From the NCBI GenBank assembly GCA_018398805.1, contig JAGFBZ010000175.1:372001-436000 (forward strand): a stretch of DNA of 64,000 nt, in the 5' to 3' direction. Of this stretch, positions 37,122-47,827 are shown piece by piece. Numbering within the stretch: position 1 is the stretch's first letter; each line of letters starts with the position of its first letter. The translations under genes were made by a program, and so were the position numbers. The DNA comes from Hirundichthys speculiger. Its lineage: Eukaryota; Chordata; Actinopteri; Beloniformes; Exocoetidae. Under the pieces are notes generated by a model. The model ran no database searches. It had not been told where the DNA came from and saw only the letters and a list, made by a program, of their open reading frames with translations.

Positions 37122-37837
37122 GCAGATTGCCAGATTTGGTTGAGCCATTTCCGCCCATTCGCGTTCCAAAACCCGCCCACTTCAGGAAAAAAAACGCCCA
37201 ATACGTAAGTGTTTTTATACAAAAACATTTCATATTTGAATAAACGTGGATTTAAATGCATTTACAGTACTAAACAATTAAGCCTAAATGAATAGTTGTA
37301 TTTTATCATAGGGCATATCACAGAAAATGTGCAAAAATGCACACATTAATTCAACGTTGCAATACTTGCAACGAGCTTTGCTGTCATCTGCTGGGGCAGG
37401 CGCGATCCAGGTTTTTAATTCGGGGTCGGTCTCCCATTCCTTCCGGTAAAGTTTCTTATATTTTCCCCCTTTTCGGCATGATAGCCTACTTGTTTTGCTA
37501 ACAGAATAGCCTACCACTTTGAGTTGAGAGAGAGAGCAGGCTTCTGCCTCAGACTTCTGCATCGGCGCACTAAGGTTTGTTGAGGTGATGTCACGTTAGC
37601 GCGTTGTTACAGCGACTGAATAACTCACTGTGTTTAAATATTTTTTTATGACCACAATACGAGTGAGTGAAGTATATTGAATTTTGCATTTGTACTGCTT
37701 TTAAACCATAAAATAACAGTTTGTTGTTGGTAAAAGCAGCCCAAATTGTGTATACCCGCCCAATGCATTTTTTTCTCCGCCAGCTGTAATCAAAAGTAGC
37801 CCAATTGGGCGGGAAATCGCCCAATCTGGCAACACTG
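37122..37837 (-). mobile_element. Nested hAT element with perfect 8-bp TSD
   Basis: 716 bp, flanked by exact GTTACAAG copies at 37114-37121 and 37838-37845. The left end reads GCAGATTGCCAGATTTGG and the inverted right end CAGTGTTGCCAGATTGGG, which share TTGCCAGATT. Its insertion point lies 15 bp inside the left end of the outer hAT. It carries a short minus-strand coding exon (next entry) but no catalytic domain. Confidence 0.9.
37284..37562 (-). CDS. hAT-derived N-terminal zinc-finger-like exon (fragment)
   Basis: 92 codons. Residues ~32-66 (KYKKLYRKEWETDPELKTWI, then ARCKYCNVEL) resemble the BED-type zinc-finger start of hAT-related proteins: an aromatic/basic N-terminal segment and a C-x-x-C pair (CKYC). 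The expected downstream His/Cys pair is missing because the frame runs into non-homologous sequence after NVEL, where an intron or deletion boundary probably lies. It stays inside the nested hAT. The coding portion is open, but nothing shows it is expressed. Confidence 0.55.
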   Translation of the reverse strand: MQKSEAEACSLSQLKVVGYSVSKTSRLSCRKGGKYKKLYRKEWETDPELKTWIAPAPADDSKARCKYCNVELMCAFLHIFCDMPYDKIQLFI

Positions 37838-38759
37838 GTTACAAGATATGCGAGGCTTTGAGGCGTGGGTCGAGTAATGGAGGGGACGTTTCCTTGAAGA
37901 GCGTATCGAGGCTTGCTTCATTTGGGGGAGGAGCCAAAAATGATGACTCCCGAAGCCTCACTGCCCAGCTGTACCACGTGACAGCTTCAGGAAGTGGTTC
38001 AGTCTGTCGCCGCGAGGTTCAACTGCAATATAAACCATTTGGGTTCCGTTCAAGATGTGGGTTGTTGGTAGAAAGTTTGCAGTCAGTTCAGAGTTTGGAG
38101 AGAGATTTGTGCCAAGAGTTTGGATAGTGTTTATATAGTTTGGATAGTTTAGAGAGTTTAGAGGGAGCAGTAGTTTGAAGATTTAGGAGAGTGAGGAGAG
38201 AATGATAGGTAAGAGGATGGAGGCAGCTTGGAAGAGGAGGATTTCCCCTGTGTGGGAACATTTTGATTTGATTACTCCTAATAACCTTCTGGAATCCTGG
38301 AAGAAGGGAAAATGACTGTACCCCCATTTATATAATCTTCTTCTTGTGTTTTTGTGCACATAATCTTCTGTACCATGTGAAAGGGTGTTTTTGAAGGACC
38401 GGAGAGGTTGTGGCAAAAATGAAGGAATCACTTAAAACAAAAAACTGTTGAGACTGTTATTCATAAAAAAAAATGAATTAAATCTCCCCTGAACCTCTGT
38501 ACATCATTGTCCAAGTTAACACAAGCATATTCAGTGCCCTCTTCCTAGTTTCACCAGCACTTCCACTTCCATATTCAATGTGCCACAACCAGCTGTGGTT
38601 GAGATCCAGCTGCCTGTGATTATACACCCAGTCAGTAGGTGCTGTCGTGTGCAGATGAAACTTCGAGCAATTAACCCTTTTTTTAAACCGATTGGCTCAA
38701 GCGGTTTCGATGCCTCATGAGACTTCATCTCATCACTACTAATTCAGAATAATTCCCTT

Positions 38760-39135
38760 ACTGTACAAACCAGAAACTAACTTAACTAACAGGAATCCAC
38801 ACAAACAGAGAAACAGCAGGGCACAGGGGATAAACAAGAACCAGAACCTGCAAAAAGAAATACCAAAAACAAAATTGGCAAACCAGCCAGGTAGAGGGAG
38901 AAAAGATTACTTAAATAAACCAAGGAACAAACAAGACGCATAGATGCAAACAATCAGGGAGCTGAACAAAGGGAAGTAAAACAGAACTCAACAAGGGAAA
39001 AACATTTTCAAAATAAAGCAGGAAGTAAAGTTGACATCAATGGACAAGAACACAAGACAAGCAGACCAAACGAAGAAAAACCTGAACAAACAAAAATCAA
39101 ACCCAAATTCATCACGTCAACCACAAACCATAACA
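38760..39135 (-). mobile_element. Candidate solo LTR (strand-asymmetric block)
   Basis: A 370-bp block almost devoid of T on the plus strand. On the minus strand it begins TGTTATGGTTTG and contains GGTTTATTTAAGTAATC, a TATA-like motif, followed by long T/G-rich sequence. This resembles fish LTR sequences. The right boundary and a target duplication are not identifiable, so the call is tentative. Confidence 0.35.
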
Positions 39136-39879
39136 GTTTAAAGGGTGCAGTTCGTAAAGACAAGTAATAATTAAATAAAAGGTAAAAGATTGAAATTTAT
39201 GACATGGGTGAGATTATGTCAGTTATAGGTTCTAAATGTTGGGTTTGATTAATTTTTTGGTTAATTTCCCATCTAATCATGTATTTAATAATAAGAATGT
39301 TGCACTACTTACATGGATTTCACTCAGACCAGCCTCAGTCCATTTAAATTAATTAATGATGTTGGTGATTCCCGAAAAGTAATTTATAAGTATTCCCTTC
39401 AAGAAGAAAAATCTAATTAACCTGCCATCTAAGTACAATATTGCTTTTCAATTCATTTCTGTTAAATTCAATTTTATAGCATCAATTTAACACAAAGTCA
39501 TCTTGAAAAGGAAATGCAGCACTAAAGTAAATAGATGTATAGCATCATGCGTTATCAAGATATACAACAAAAATGACAAAACTCCAAAAAATTAACCTTT
39601 TTAGACAAAATAAACTTGAATTAGTACACTCTGACTTTAAATATGCCAGAGAGCCATCAGCTGCTGTATCTTTGTTTTTACTGCCTGTGACACCACTGAA
39701 ATGTTTCCATGTCTAATCCTGCTAAATTTAATCTGCAACTAGTTTCTGTAAACTGGTTGGTAAGCAGTCAAAAACTGAATTTAATTAAACTACACATGTC
39801 GACATGTGGAGGAGGAAAGATGTTATATGATGGTTATCATTTCTTCACAGCAGTGCCAAGCCAGATATTTTGATATTTA

Positions 39880-40155
39880 ATTATTTATTTATTTTTGTCA
39901 ATTTGTATCATTTTTATATAAGAGACAGAAACAAGGGGGTTGTGTATCTGTTGTGATGCATGGGGGGGATTATTGGAGGACTGCTTTGGTTGTGTGTGTT
40001 GTTTTTTTTTTTTTGAATTGTTATATAACATATTGGGGTGTGTGATGGCTTTTATTTTGTTTTAATGCGCAATGTTTTTATTATTATGTAAAGCACTTTG
40101 TGTTGCCTGAGGGCATGAAAAGTGCTTTATAAATAAAGTTTGATTTGATTTGATG
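39880..40155 (+). repeat. LINE 3'-UTR fragment
   Basis: It ends GTAAAGCACTTTGTGTTGCC ... AAAGTGCTTTATAAATAAAG followed by TTTGATTTGATTTGAT (40137-40152), the usual 3' terminus of L2-like fish LINEs. No coding part is recognised. Confidence 0.6.
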
Positions 40156-41072
40156 ACCAATCCAAGATTTTTCCAGCTGAGTTTTCTGCAGTTTTCACTT
40201 TCACATATATGTCCTAAGGGCATGGATGGATGTGTGATACATCTCCTTTCTCCTAATAATCAGAACAGCAAAAGTTATCACTGTAAACTCTTCATCCCAG
40301 TTGCACATGTGGATTATGGAGTTTTAGCAAAGCTGGGCAACTGAGGCTCAGAGGAATGACGTGAAAAACTAGTTTGCTCCGCTTTTTCTTCCAGTAATAC
40401 TTGTTTGAGCATCTTGAGGCTATACCGAAGGATCCTCCTATTTTTTCCCCCTCCAAACACACGTCACTGGAGAAATTTCCCTAGAAAATGGACACTAGAA
40501 CATAATAAATTGGGATTTTTGGGATTCTCTTGAGCATTGCTGTGTGTCTGAACTGTCTTGAGCTGGACAACCATCCAAGTTTATCTTGATGTCTCATTTC
40601 TCTCCATTTGCACTATTTTTAAAAAATATGCTACATACTGTTTTTATTTAGATTTTATAGTGTGTCCCAATATTTTTGGAAATTATGTGGAGTGTACAAA
40701 TTAAAAAGTAAAATGTCCCTTAATTTTAGCCCATGATCAGAATTCCTTATCATGTTAATTATACATGTTAATTAATTTTCTTTATTCTTTATCCATCACC
40801 CCCTTTTTTTTTTCTAAAGAATTGGGATGTATGCAGCAGTATATTAGAAACTATGTCAACCTCACATTATATGTTTTCCAATATTGTAATGCTAAAGGTT
40901 TGAAGTGAAACAGGCTTGAGTTTAATTTAATGGATTTGCCTCTCAAACTCAGGCAAACGCATGCAGTCACATAATATCCGAACTACACACAGAGCTGGGA
41001 TATTTGATGAGTACACACTCATAAGCAAACTGTGTCTCTTGTATCTCAGAGGCTCACACACACACACACACA

Positions 41073-41105
41073 ACACACACTGGAGCCATTGGCTCCAGTG
41101 TGTGT
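41073..41105. repeat. 16-bp palindromic hairpin linking (CA)n and (TG)n
   Basis: Arm 41073-41088 (ACACACACTGGAGCCA) and its exact inverse 41090-41105 are separated by a single T. Upstream is (CA)n (from 41055) and downstream (TG)n (to 41112). Confidence 0.9.
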
Positions 41106-42540
41106 GTGTGTGGACAGAACAAAGAAACATTTGTTGAAGTCGTCGGTCAGAGATAAAGAACATCATTTTAATGAATACCTCTCACTCTCTGCTCCTCCTC
41201 TTCTGTTTTTCCTCTTTACTCTCTATGGTTTTTGCAATACACACTTCATTCTCAGTTCCATGCGTCCTTCATAGTGTCCGTCTTTGCTACGAAGCCCCCT
41301 CTATTACCAGGATCCCCCATCCTTGTCATCCTTGTAGTGTTGCACTCCTTCAATACTCTGTTATCATTGCTATAGTCTTTCCATACTTCCTGGTTCTTTG
41401 TCACTCAGGCACCCCCATTTCTGCAACACTCCCCTCTCATTTTAAATGATTTGTCTCCAACAGATAATATTTTTTGGATGCTCATTATTTTTAACAATGG
41501 AGTAGCAGACCTCAGATAGTACTGAATTAGGAATGACATCACCCATCTTCCTCCTCATCATTTCTTTCAACCTTTTGTGTCTATAAACACTTTGTCTCAG
41601 CCTATATGTTCAATTCTATACCACTAAACTGAATTTTAATGACAACATTATACACTAGTTTATCACATCTCCCATGTGCAGTGTCCCATGGGTTTTTCAC
41701 ATAGTCTTCATGTTCTGTGAAATTCTCCTTATCGTTGATAGCTCTAAACCAAATTCTCCAACATTGTAGAGAAATCTACTTGTTTCATTATAAAGAACCA
41801 TGATGCGGGTTTGTTGTGGCAGCAAGACAATTTAGCATTTTTCTCCATCTTACTTTGTAAAACGCTCCTCTGGGTTTTTTCAGATAAGCGCTTTGCTCTT
41901 CTTCTCAGATGTGAGGCACAGCTGTTTGCTTTATTCGGTGTAAAGAGGGCAAAATCTCAGGGGAGAGACACATTATTTTTGCTGCCATGCAGCACAAAGT
42001 TTAACAGCAACTTTCTTCTTACAATCCACCACTGGCACCAGACGAGTTGCAAAACACCATTACCTGTTAACGCTCTCACATTTTTTTTTTTTTTTTTTTT
42101 TTTTTTTAAGCATTTGTGACAATCTGCTTCAAAAGGAAACATGCTGGTTTGGATTGACAACTATTTTACTTATATTTACTTGGGCTTGAATAGAAATGTG
42201 TTGATTTTTGGTATAAATACAAGCTTGGTGTACAGTTTACCTCATGTTGTATTTTGATGCATTTGGGGTTTTCTTTGTTTTTTTAAATTATGAATTTATT
42301 TTTTTTTTTTTTTTTTTTTTTGATATAATGAAACTACCTGTTGCGCCCAGAAGCCTCCACTATATGTCTCATGGACCTTCCTTATTAAGCTAAGAATAAA
42401 AGGAAAGAAAATAAACTCAACATTGTTTGTATAGCATCCATTACAATGCAAATTGTCTCTTGTCACATTTTAGAGACCCAGAGCATGACCACTGAGAAAA
42501 TATTATTAACCGTTTGTAATATTATAAATCTTAAGTAAAT

Positions 42541-42720
42541 GACCAATGGCAAGGAAAAGCTCTCAGGGAAGAAACCTTAAGCGGGACCTGGCTCATAAGG
42601 GGGGACCTTCCTGCTGAAGGGTAGCTGGGGAAAGAAAGAAAAGAGGAAGGAGATAGGACCGAGAGGATGGAGGACAGAGAGAGGAGAGCACATATATTTC
42701 GGTAATATTATATAGGACAA
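42541..42720 (+). repeat. Interspersed repeat (GGAAGAAACC-TTAAGCGGGACC type)
   Basis: AGGAAAAGCTCTCAGGGAAG, then CCTGGCTCATAAGGGG and a purine-rich stretch. I recognise a very common fish repeat, with class uncertain. Confidence 0.5.
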
Positions 42721-42814
42721 AATATATTAGAAATAATTAATTGTTAGCTGGAGAATTACTGTAGCACTGAGGAAAAGACAGGAGGTAGCAGAGGTTAAAA
42801 TGTTCTTTTAGGGA

Positions 42815-43125
42815 GTAACAAGGTTAGATTGGATCAGGAATGAGTACATCAGCAGTACAAGACGTTAGACATTTTGGAAAGAAAGTCAGAGAGATCAGAC
42901 TGAGAAGGGTTTCGACATGTACAGAGCTGGAATATATATCGGTAGAAGGATGATGAAGTTGGGAGGCCTAGAGGAAGACCAAAGATGAGATTTCTGGATG
43001 CAGTGAAAGAGGACATGAAGTTAGCTGGTGTGAGAGAAGAGGTTCGCAGAGGGTAAGGTTAGATGCAGTTGGATGATTTGCTGTGGTGACTTCTAAAGGG
43101 AACAGCCAAAGGAAAAATTGTCTGT
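42815..43125 (+). mobile_element. RTE-type LINE, C-terminal coding remnant
   Basis: The plus strand resembles the C-terminus of fish RTE-like reverse transcriptases: FGKKVREIRLR-like at about 42873-42910, GRPRGRPKMRFLDAVKED-like at about 42962-43016, then a CxGDF-like end near 43080 followed by AAAGGGAACAGCCAAAGGAA (43093-43112), the usual 3' UTR start. It is disrupted by frameshifts. Confidence 0.7.
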
Positions 43126-43739
43126 CAGCTGAAGAACTAAGAACTTCTATGTACTTATATCATGACTGATACATTGCCAGTTCGTGTATTACAGAGCTGA
43201 CGGGTGTAGGCAGCAAACACTGAGGTAGTCAGAGGGTGAGACTGCAGGTAAGCATGTTAGTTGATATCCTAGTCATCTACAGTATATAGACAGGTGGAGC
43301 TAAACACTGGGATGGTCAGAACTACAGGTCAGCATGTAGCTCTGGATACTCTGGCCTGCAAGCATATAGAAAAAAAGAAGATATGTGGGGCGCAGAACAG
43401 CACAAAAATGAACAATGAAGCACAGTGATATTTATGAGGTGCCCTAATGAACAACGATGGACTGAACTGAAGGAAGAAGAAGAAAAGAGGAGAGAGAAGA
43501 GGAGTGAGGACACGACTCGAATCATGTTGGTGTCAATTATTTTCTGCTGCGCCCCCACCCACCCTCCGCCGCCACTATAAATAGTATAGTGTAAATAGTA
43601 TACATTTTTCTATAAAATTCTTATTAGTACACCTCTGCATAACACTGTATCCTTATTAACATTAGGAGAAACAATAAAGAAAGAAATATAGATCAACTCA
43701 TAACAAAGAATGTCTTTGTTAACATTGTTTTTTAGTCTG

Positions 43740-44250
43740 TAAAGATTTTAAGTGCATCAGTCCTACCGTAATCACAGTAAAGCCAAGCGCTACATCAGCA
43801 TCAACTTCAGGGAGGGCATGGCCAAAATAACAAACAAAAGATACTTCCCACCTGTCTTACCTGAAAAAGGAATCAAACAAATGACAAAAACTAACCTCCC
43901 TAGCCAAAAAACAGGAGAAAAACCCACATCAACAAAAATAGCACCCACTCCTACAAGCTACTGAACTTCTCCAAAACAAGAATTAACTCAAACTACAATT
44001 AAACTAAAGAAAACATGACTACAAACAAAAGTATTGACAGCGAACGGCATGGCCGTCCGTTGGAGGAAGGGAGTGAGAGGAAGGGCCGTTGAATTAGTGA
44101 CCTTCACCTTTTAAAGGTCTCACGGGCCAATCACCTGTCCGCCACCTGGAACAACAAAAGAAAAAAAGAGACCCAGAACAGACTGTGCCACCCTGAGCCC
44201 AGGAGGGCACCTAGCAGCAGTCCTACAAACAAAACAGAAATTAAATTTTT
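43740..44250 (-). mobile_element. Candidate LTR or LTR-retroelement leader
   Basis: On the minus strand GGTGATTGGCCCGTGAGACC (inverted CCAAT) is followed by TTTAAAAGG (TATA-like) and then a strongly T-rich region to 43740. Promoter order and strand asymmetry resemble an LTR. No ends or coding region are identifiable. The 70-codon plus-strand frame inside has no known motif. Confidence 0.3.
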
Positions 44251-46704
44251 TTAAAAAAATTGACCTAGGGCCATAACGGTCATATTTCCTCATCTTAACT
44301 TTCTGCTGACTTTCGTTTGTCTCATTATCTCTTTTTTATATCTCCTGCTCTGCGCTGCATGTGCGCGTGTCCGTGCAAAAAAAAAAAAAACGCACAATAT
44401 AGCTAATACTCCCTGCGCACACTGTGATAATGAGAGCGCCACTGCCTCCTACTGGAGTATATGTGCGATAACACTTTATTCCAGTACGGCAAAAAAAGAA
44501 AAAAAAGGCTTGTTCCTCGGGGTCACACACACACACCCCCCTGGCATCGCACCAAGTTCACGCAAAGGTTACCTGCTGACACCTGGGGGTCAATGTTTCT
44601 AGCTGAGCCAGGCCCAGCCTCTTTTAATATATGATTATAGTTATTACTACCACAGTAATATCAATCAACCAAACAAAAAAAGCTTTACTTGTGCAGCAAT
44701 CTTCATACGATTTGTGCAACACCCTTCACAAGTTGGTAAGAACAAGGATGTTGGTTGTTGATTAGAACAAGGTTGTACTCACAATTTGTTCGCAAGGCCG
44801 ACAACAATGTTTTTGTTCTTACTTTAGGAATAATTTAAAAACTTGCCACCAGAAACCCTTAGGGTCAGTTCAAAAAACAACAAAAAAAAAACAACTCTGA
44901 TAAATAATAGTAAGAAAGATCACTGAGAGTTTTTAAACAGAAACAGCTTGTCAGTACAGAGACATTGTGTAATATGTGCTCTCCTTCTGGCAGCATTCAT
45001 GTACAGTAATTGAGATTTTCAGTATTATGAAATATTTTGGATTCTATGAAGAAGGACATTACAGTTAACCAATGTGGATGGTACAAGCATGGACTAATAT
45101 CTCTGAGTTGGGTTAAGAGGGAATTTTTTTCCTCACTCCACTGTTACGTCACATTTTTTTCTGTCTACGCTTTCCCATAACAGAGTTGACATGAGTCTCA
45201 AAATAGAGATCAGCTTCAAAAGTCAATAATCTTTGGTTTGTACATCTCTCATTCTACTTTGCACATAAACTAAAATGTATCATTTGCCATTAATCACAGA
45301 CATCTTGAGGATGACAAAATGCAAATGTTACATTGAAGAAATATTTTCAGCATTTACCTGCTGTACATGTCATCATAACTGACCCAAATATCTAGAAGTC
45401 TTAGATCTGAGCAAAAACCTTACAAGATGTGATCTGTAGTGCTGCATTTATAACCAAAAAAAAAACTTAAGGAACACAGCTCTACACAATGATCATGAAG
45501 AGCATTTCTGTGCAAACCTTTATAATATAATAATAACTAAGCCCAGAAAGTCTGGGAATGTTTCCATGATTGAACCGCTGTAGAGCGAATGAACTGTGGT
45601 TTTACAAGACTGCAACACATACTGATTGTTTCACGGTGCATTGGCTTTAATATTCCAACATGGGCTTCATTTCATCAATATGGGTAGTGTGTGTACGTGT
45701 GTGTTCCATTCTTGTGTGTGTTTGGTGAGATGTCCATTAGAGAGAAAGAAAGAGACAGAAAAGGATGGGGATAATCTACTTAACATAGTACGTGTGCTTT
45801 TCTTTATAGTAGTACTCAGTTTCAATCTATGTTCCAACTTCAATTCAGGTTCCTTCTAGTGTCCTTTTCTCACATGCAGGTTAAACAATAATGATAAGGA
45901 ATGCCCTTTTAATATAAGATAAAGAGGTAAATCAGAGCATTTTCAAAACTGTTTACAACCTGAAAATGACAGCTAAACTGTAAATCAACCTCCTCAATAA
46001 GCTGAGAAAAAGACAGGGATAAAAAAGCTATTTATCCAATGCAGAAACTGAATGCAGGAAGACTGGATTAACCACTCTCTCCACCTTGCCTCTGGATTAG
46101 AGTTAAGGAATCACATAACGTATTACATTTTTAGGTGATGGGGATTTAATTTTCTTGCAGTGTTCCATTGAGCTGCTAAAAATGTTAATGACAGCTACTT
46201 AGATATGACATGTCAACTACATCTAAACAAGGCTGTCACACTCTATGAAGTTTCATAGTTTCCCTGATAAGATTTTTGTTCCAAGTCTAATGTACTGCAA
46301 TGTATTAGTCACAAAAGGTTAGGTGTGGTGTGATTTTATCAGGCGGTAGGTAGACATGTCACCTTCCACTGATTTCACATCAATCATTTTTCCCCTCATT
46401 TAGCTCTGTCAAGGGTCTGTGACAGTCTCACCTGTCCCATGAAAGAGTTAGCAGAAAGACAAACTGTGCAGTCCATAGTTCTGACATCGTATTCTTTCAC
46501 ACTTTTGACAAATAGCAGGCTTAGCCTAAGAAAAATAACTCAATCAGTCAGATTTTTTTTTTTTTTTTTACCCCCAGCTGAAGCTCCTTTTGAGTATTTT
46601 ATAAATAAAATGTTTTCCCGGATTAAGATGCATAAAAAAAGGAAATCAAAATAACACATTTAAATTAAAATGTTATTTATTTTCTTGTCTTGTCATGAGT
46701 AGTT

Positions 46705-47035
46705 TTTATACGGGATGGGACCAGCCTTTGTGTGAGGAGTTTGCATGTTCCTTCTATGTCTGCATGGGTTCTTCAGATGCTTTGGTGTTCTTCCATAGTT
46801 TACTCCCAAGGTCCAAAGACATGTTAGGTTAAATGGAAGTCCTAAACTGAACATATGCATGAGTGTAAGCATGCTAAATTGTCTGGCCTTTTTTAGCCAA
46901 TGGTTGTAGTAGCAGCCTCCCTTCAGTGTGCAGTTGCCATTTACCTTATGATAGGTGGGTAGGCTTCAGCCTCACTGTGACCATAAACAGGATTCATCTG
47001 GTAAATTAAGAATAAATAATGGGTGGATGGAATAT
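46705..47035 (+). repeat. Decayed interspersed repeat with GGATGG end
   Basis: It begins GTGAGGAGTTTGCATGTTCC and runs through CCAAGGTCCAAAGACATGTTAGG to AATAATGGGTGGATGG. This is an older, longer version of the family at 28237-28362. Confidence 0.65.
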
Positions 47036-47164
47036 ACATTTTTAACAGTTAAGAAATGTTATAAACTGTCATCATAATAGTGCGATTATAGTGCCAAGTT
47101 TATTGCAGATATACTTTTATAAGTATATAAAAAAAAGTTTATATCGTGGCTATATTTTTTTTAA

Positions 47165-47372
47165 ATATAGCCCACATCTGCCCTGTGATGGACTGGCGAC
47201 CTGTCCAGGGTGTACCCCTTCCTTTTTGCCCAAAGAGAGCTGGGATAGGTTTTAGCAGATCCCCGTGACCCAGCATAGGATTAAGCGGGCATAGATAAGA
47301 TTCAAGATTCAAGACAACTTTATTTATCCCTTGAAGGGCAATTCGATTCGATAATGGATGGATTAGCCAACA
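47165..47372 (+). repeat. Interspersed repeat with a second LINE tail inserted
   Basis: GTGATGGACTGGCGACCTGTCC, AGAGCTGGGATAGG and GCGGGCATAGATAA match the repeat at 28237-28362. The expected ATGGATGG end (47352-47361) is separated from it by ~52 bp (47300-47351) containing ACTTTATTTATCCCTTGAAGG, a LINE 3' end in inverse orientation. Confidence 0.7.
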
Positions 47373-47549
47373 CCCATTTGCTTCCTCTTTCAGGAATGCC
47401 CTATCACACAGTGCATACCAGAGTTAAAGCTTGAATGTTCCTTTGTGATCAGCGAAATTCTCCAGAGGAGGATGGCAAATGCAAAAACATTACATAAAGC
47501 GTTCAACGCCTGAAATAAGTGTGGAACAATAATATAACATTTTGGTGAT

Positions 47550-47722
47550 GTCCACCGAATTATTTAAGCGTACGTGTTGGTGGTTGTCGGTCTGTCAACC
47601 TTAAAAACTACAAAACCCATAAGCTTCCGCATCCAGTTTCCTTCAGCGGATTGGTGGATTCAGGATCCAATCACGTGGCAGAGACGTGTCTCTCTGTCAA
47701 AGCCGGAGAGCATCCTTCAGTC
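47550..47722 (+). promoter_or_regulatory. tusc3: tusc3 promoter / 5' UTR
   Basis: This short CpG-containing stretch lies upstream of the tusc3 start. It has an inverted CCAAT box (ATTGG, 47650-47654) and, 12 bp downstream, a composite CCAATCACGTGG (47667-47678) that fuses a CCAAT box to a perfect CACGTG E-box. CCAAT (NF-Y) next to CACGTG (USF/bHLH-zip) is a common arrangement in TATA-less housekeeping promoters, and I see no TATA box. The transcription start cannot be placed exactly; if it lies upstream of these motifs, they would be in the 5' UTR. Confidence 0.6.
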
Positions 47723-47827
47723 ATGGCGTCTGTTTGGGGTAAAGCCATTGTTAACCTGCACATTCTGTCTGTTTTCCTCCTTTTGCTGCTATGTCTGCCT
47801 CTCGGAGGAGGACAAAAGAAGAAAGAG
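47723..47827 (+). CDS. tusc3: Tusc3 (oligosaccharyltransferase subunit), coding exon 1
   Basis: ATG at 47723 (G at -3, G at +4) opens a 35-codon exon ending in a phase-0 donor (GAG|GTAATG at 47828). The product has a signal peptide: short polar start with Lys7, hydrophobic core at residues 12-27 (LHILSVFLLLLLCLPL), then GGGQKKKE. That junction is the signature of TUSC3/N33 (human LGGGQKKKE); the paralogue MAGT1 has a shorter QRKKE-type junction. TUSC3 is an ER membrane subunit of the STT3B oligosaccharyltransferase complex. It carries a lumenal thioredoxin-like domain that forms transient disulfides with substrates for N-glycosylation, and has also been linked to Mg2+ transport. The thioredoxin fold and four C-terminal membrane helices are in later exons, none of which is visible before 64000. 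The divergent neighbour sgcz supports the assignment. Confidence 0.88.

Larger units (their letters stand above)
37107..38738. mobile_element. hAT element with perfect 8-bp TSD, itself interrupted by a second hAT
   Basis: It starts TAGTGATG at 37107 and ends CATCACTA at 38738. CTAATTCA is duplicated exactly at 37099-37106 and 38739-38746, the 8-bp hallmark of hAT transposons. Subterminal GAGGCTT/CCTCATGAGGC blocks are present. Without the nested element the copy is ~908 bp and shows no transposase, so it is non-autonomous. A partial second copy occurs at 50979-51583. Confidence 0.9.
25951..47549. other. sgcz-tusc3 intergenic region
   Basis: This is the space between the two divergent first exons, and it is filled mostly by the repeats listed below. 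Stretches where I see nothing beyond AT-rich DNA are 26990-27380, 28370-31055, 32470-33920, 35530-36920, 39140-39880, 40160-42540 (apart from T tracts at about 42081-42107 and 42300-42321 and the hairpin at 41073-41105), 43130-43735 (a tract flanking an RTE relic) and 44260-46700. No host exon with splice sites and recognisable protein was found. Confidence 0.6.

Noticed and set aside
39793..39808. 16-bp perfect palindrome CACATGTCGACATGTG
   Set aside because: Length and lack of context are compatible with chance in 64 kb; no repeat or gene is associated.
40640..40700. GTGTCCCAATATTTTTGG-like motif resembling a Tc1 terminus
   Set aside because: Only one weak end is visible, without an inverted partner or transposase remnant.
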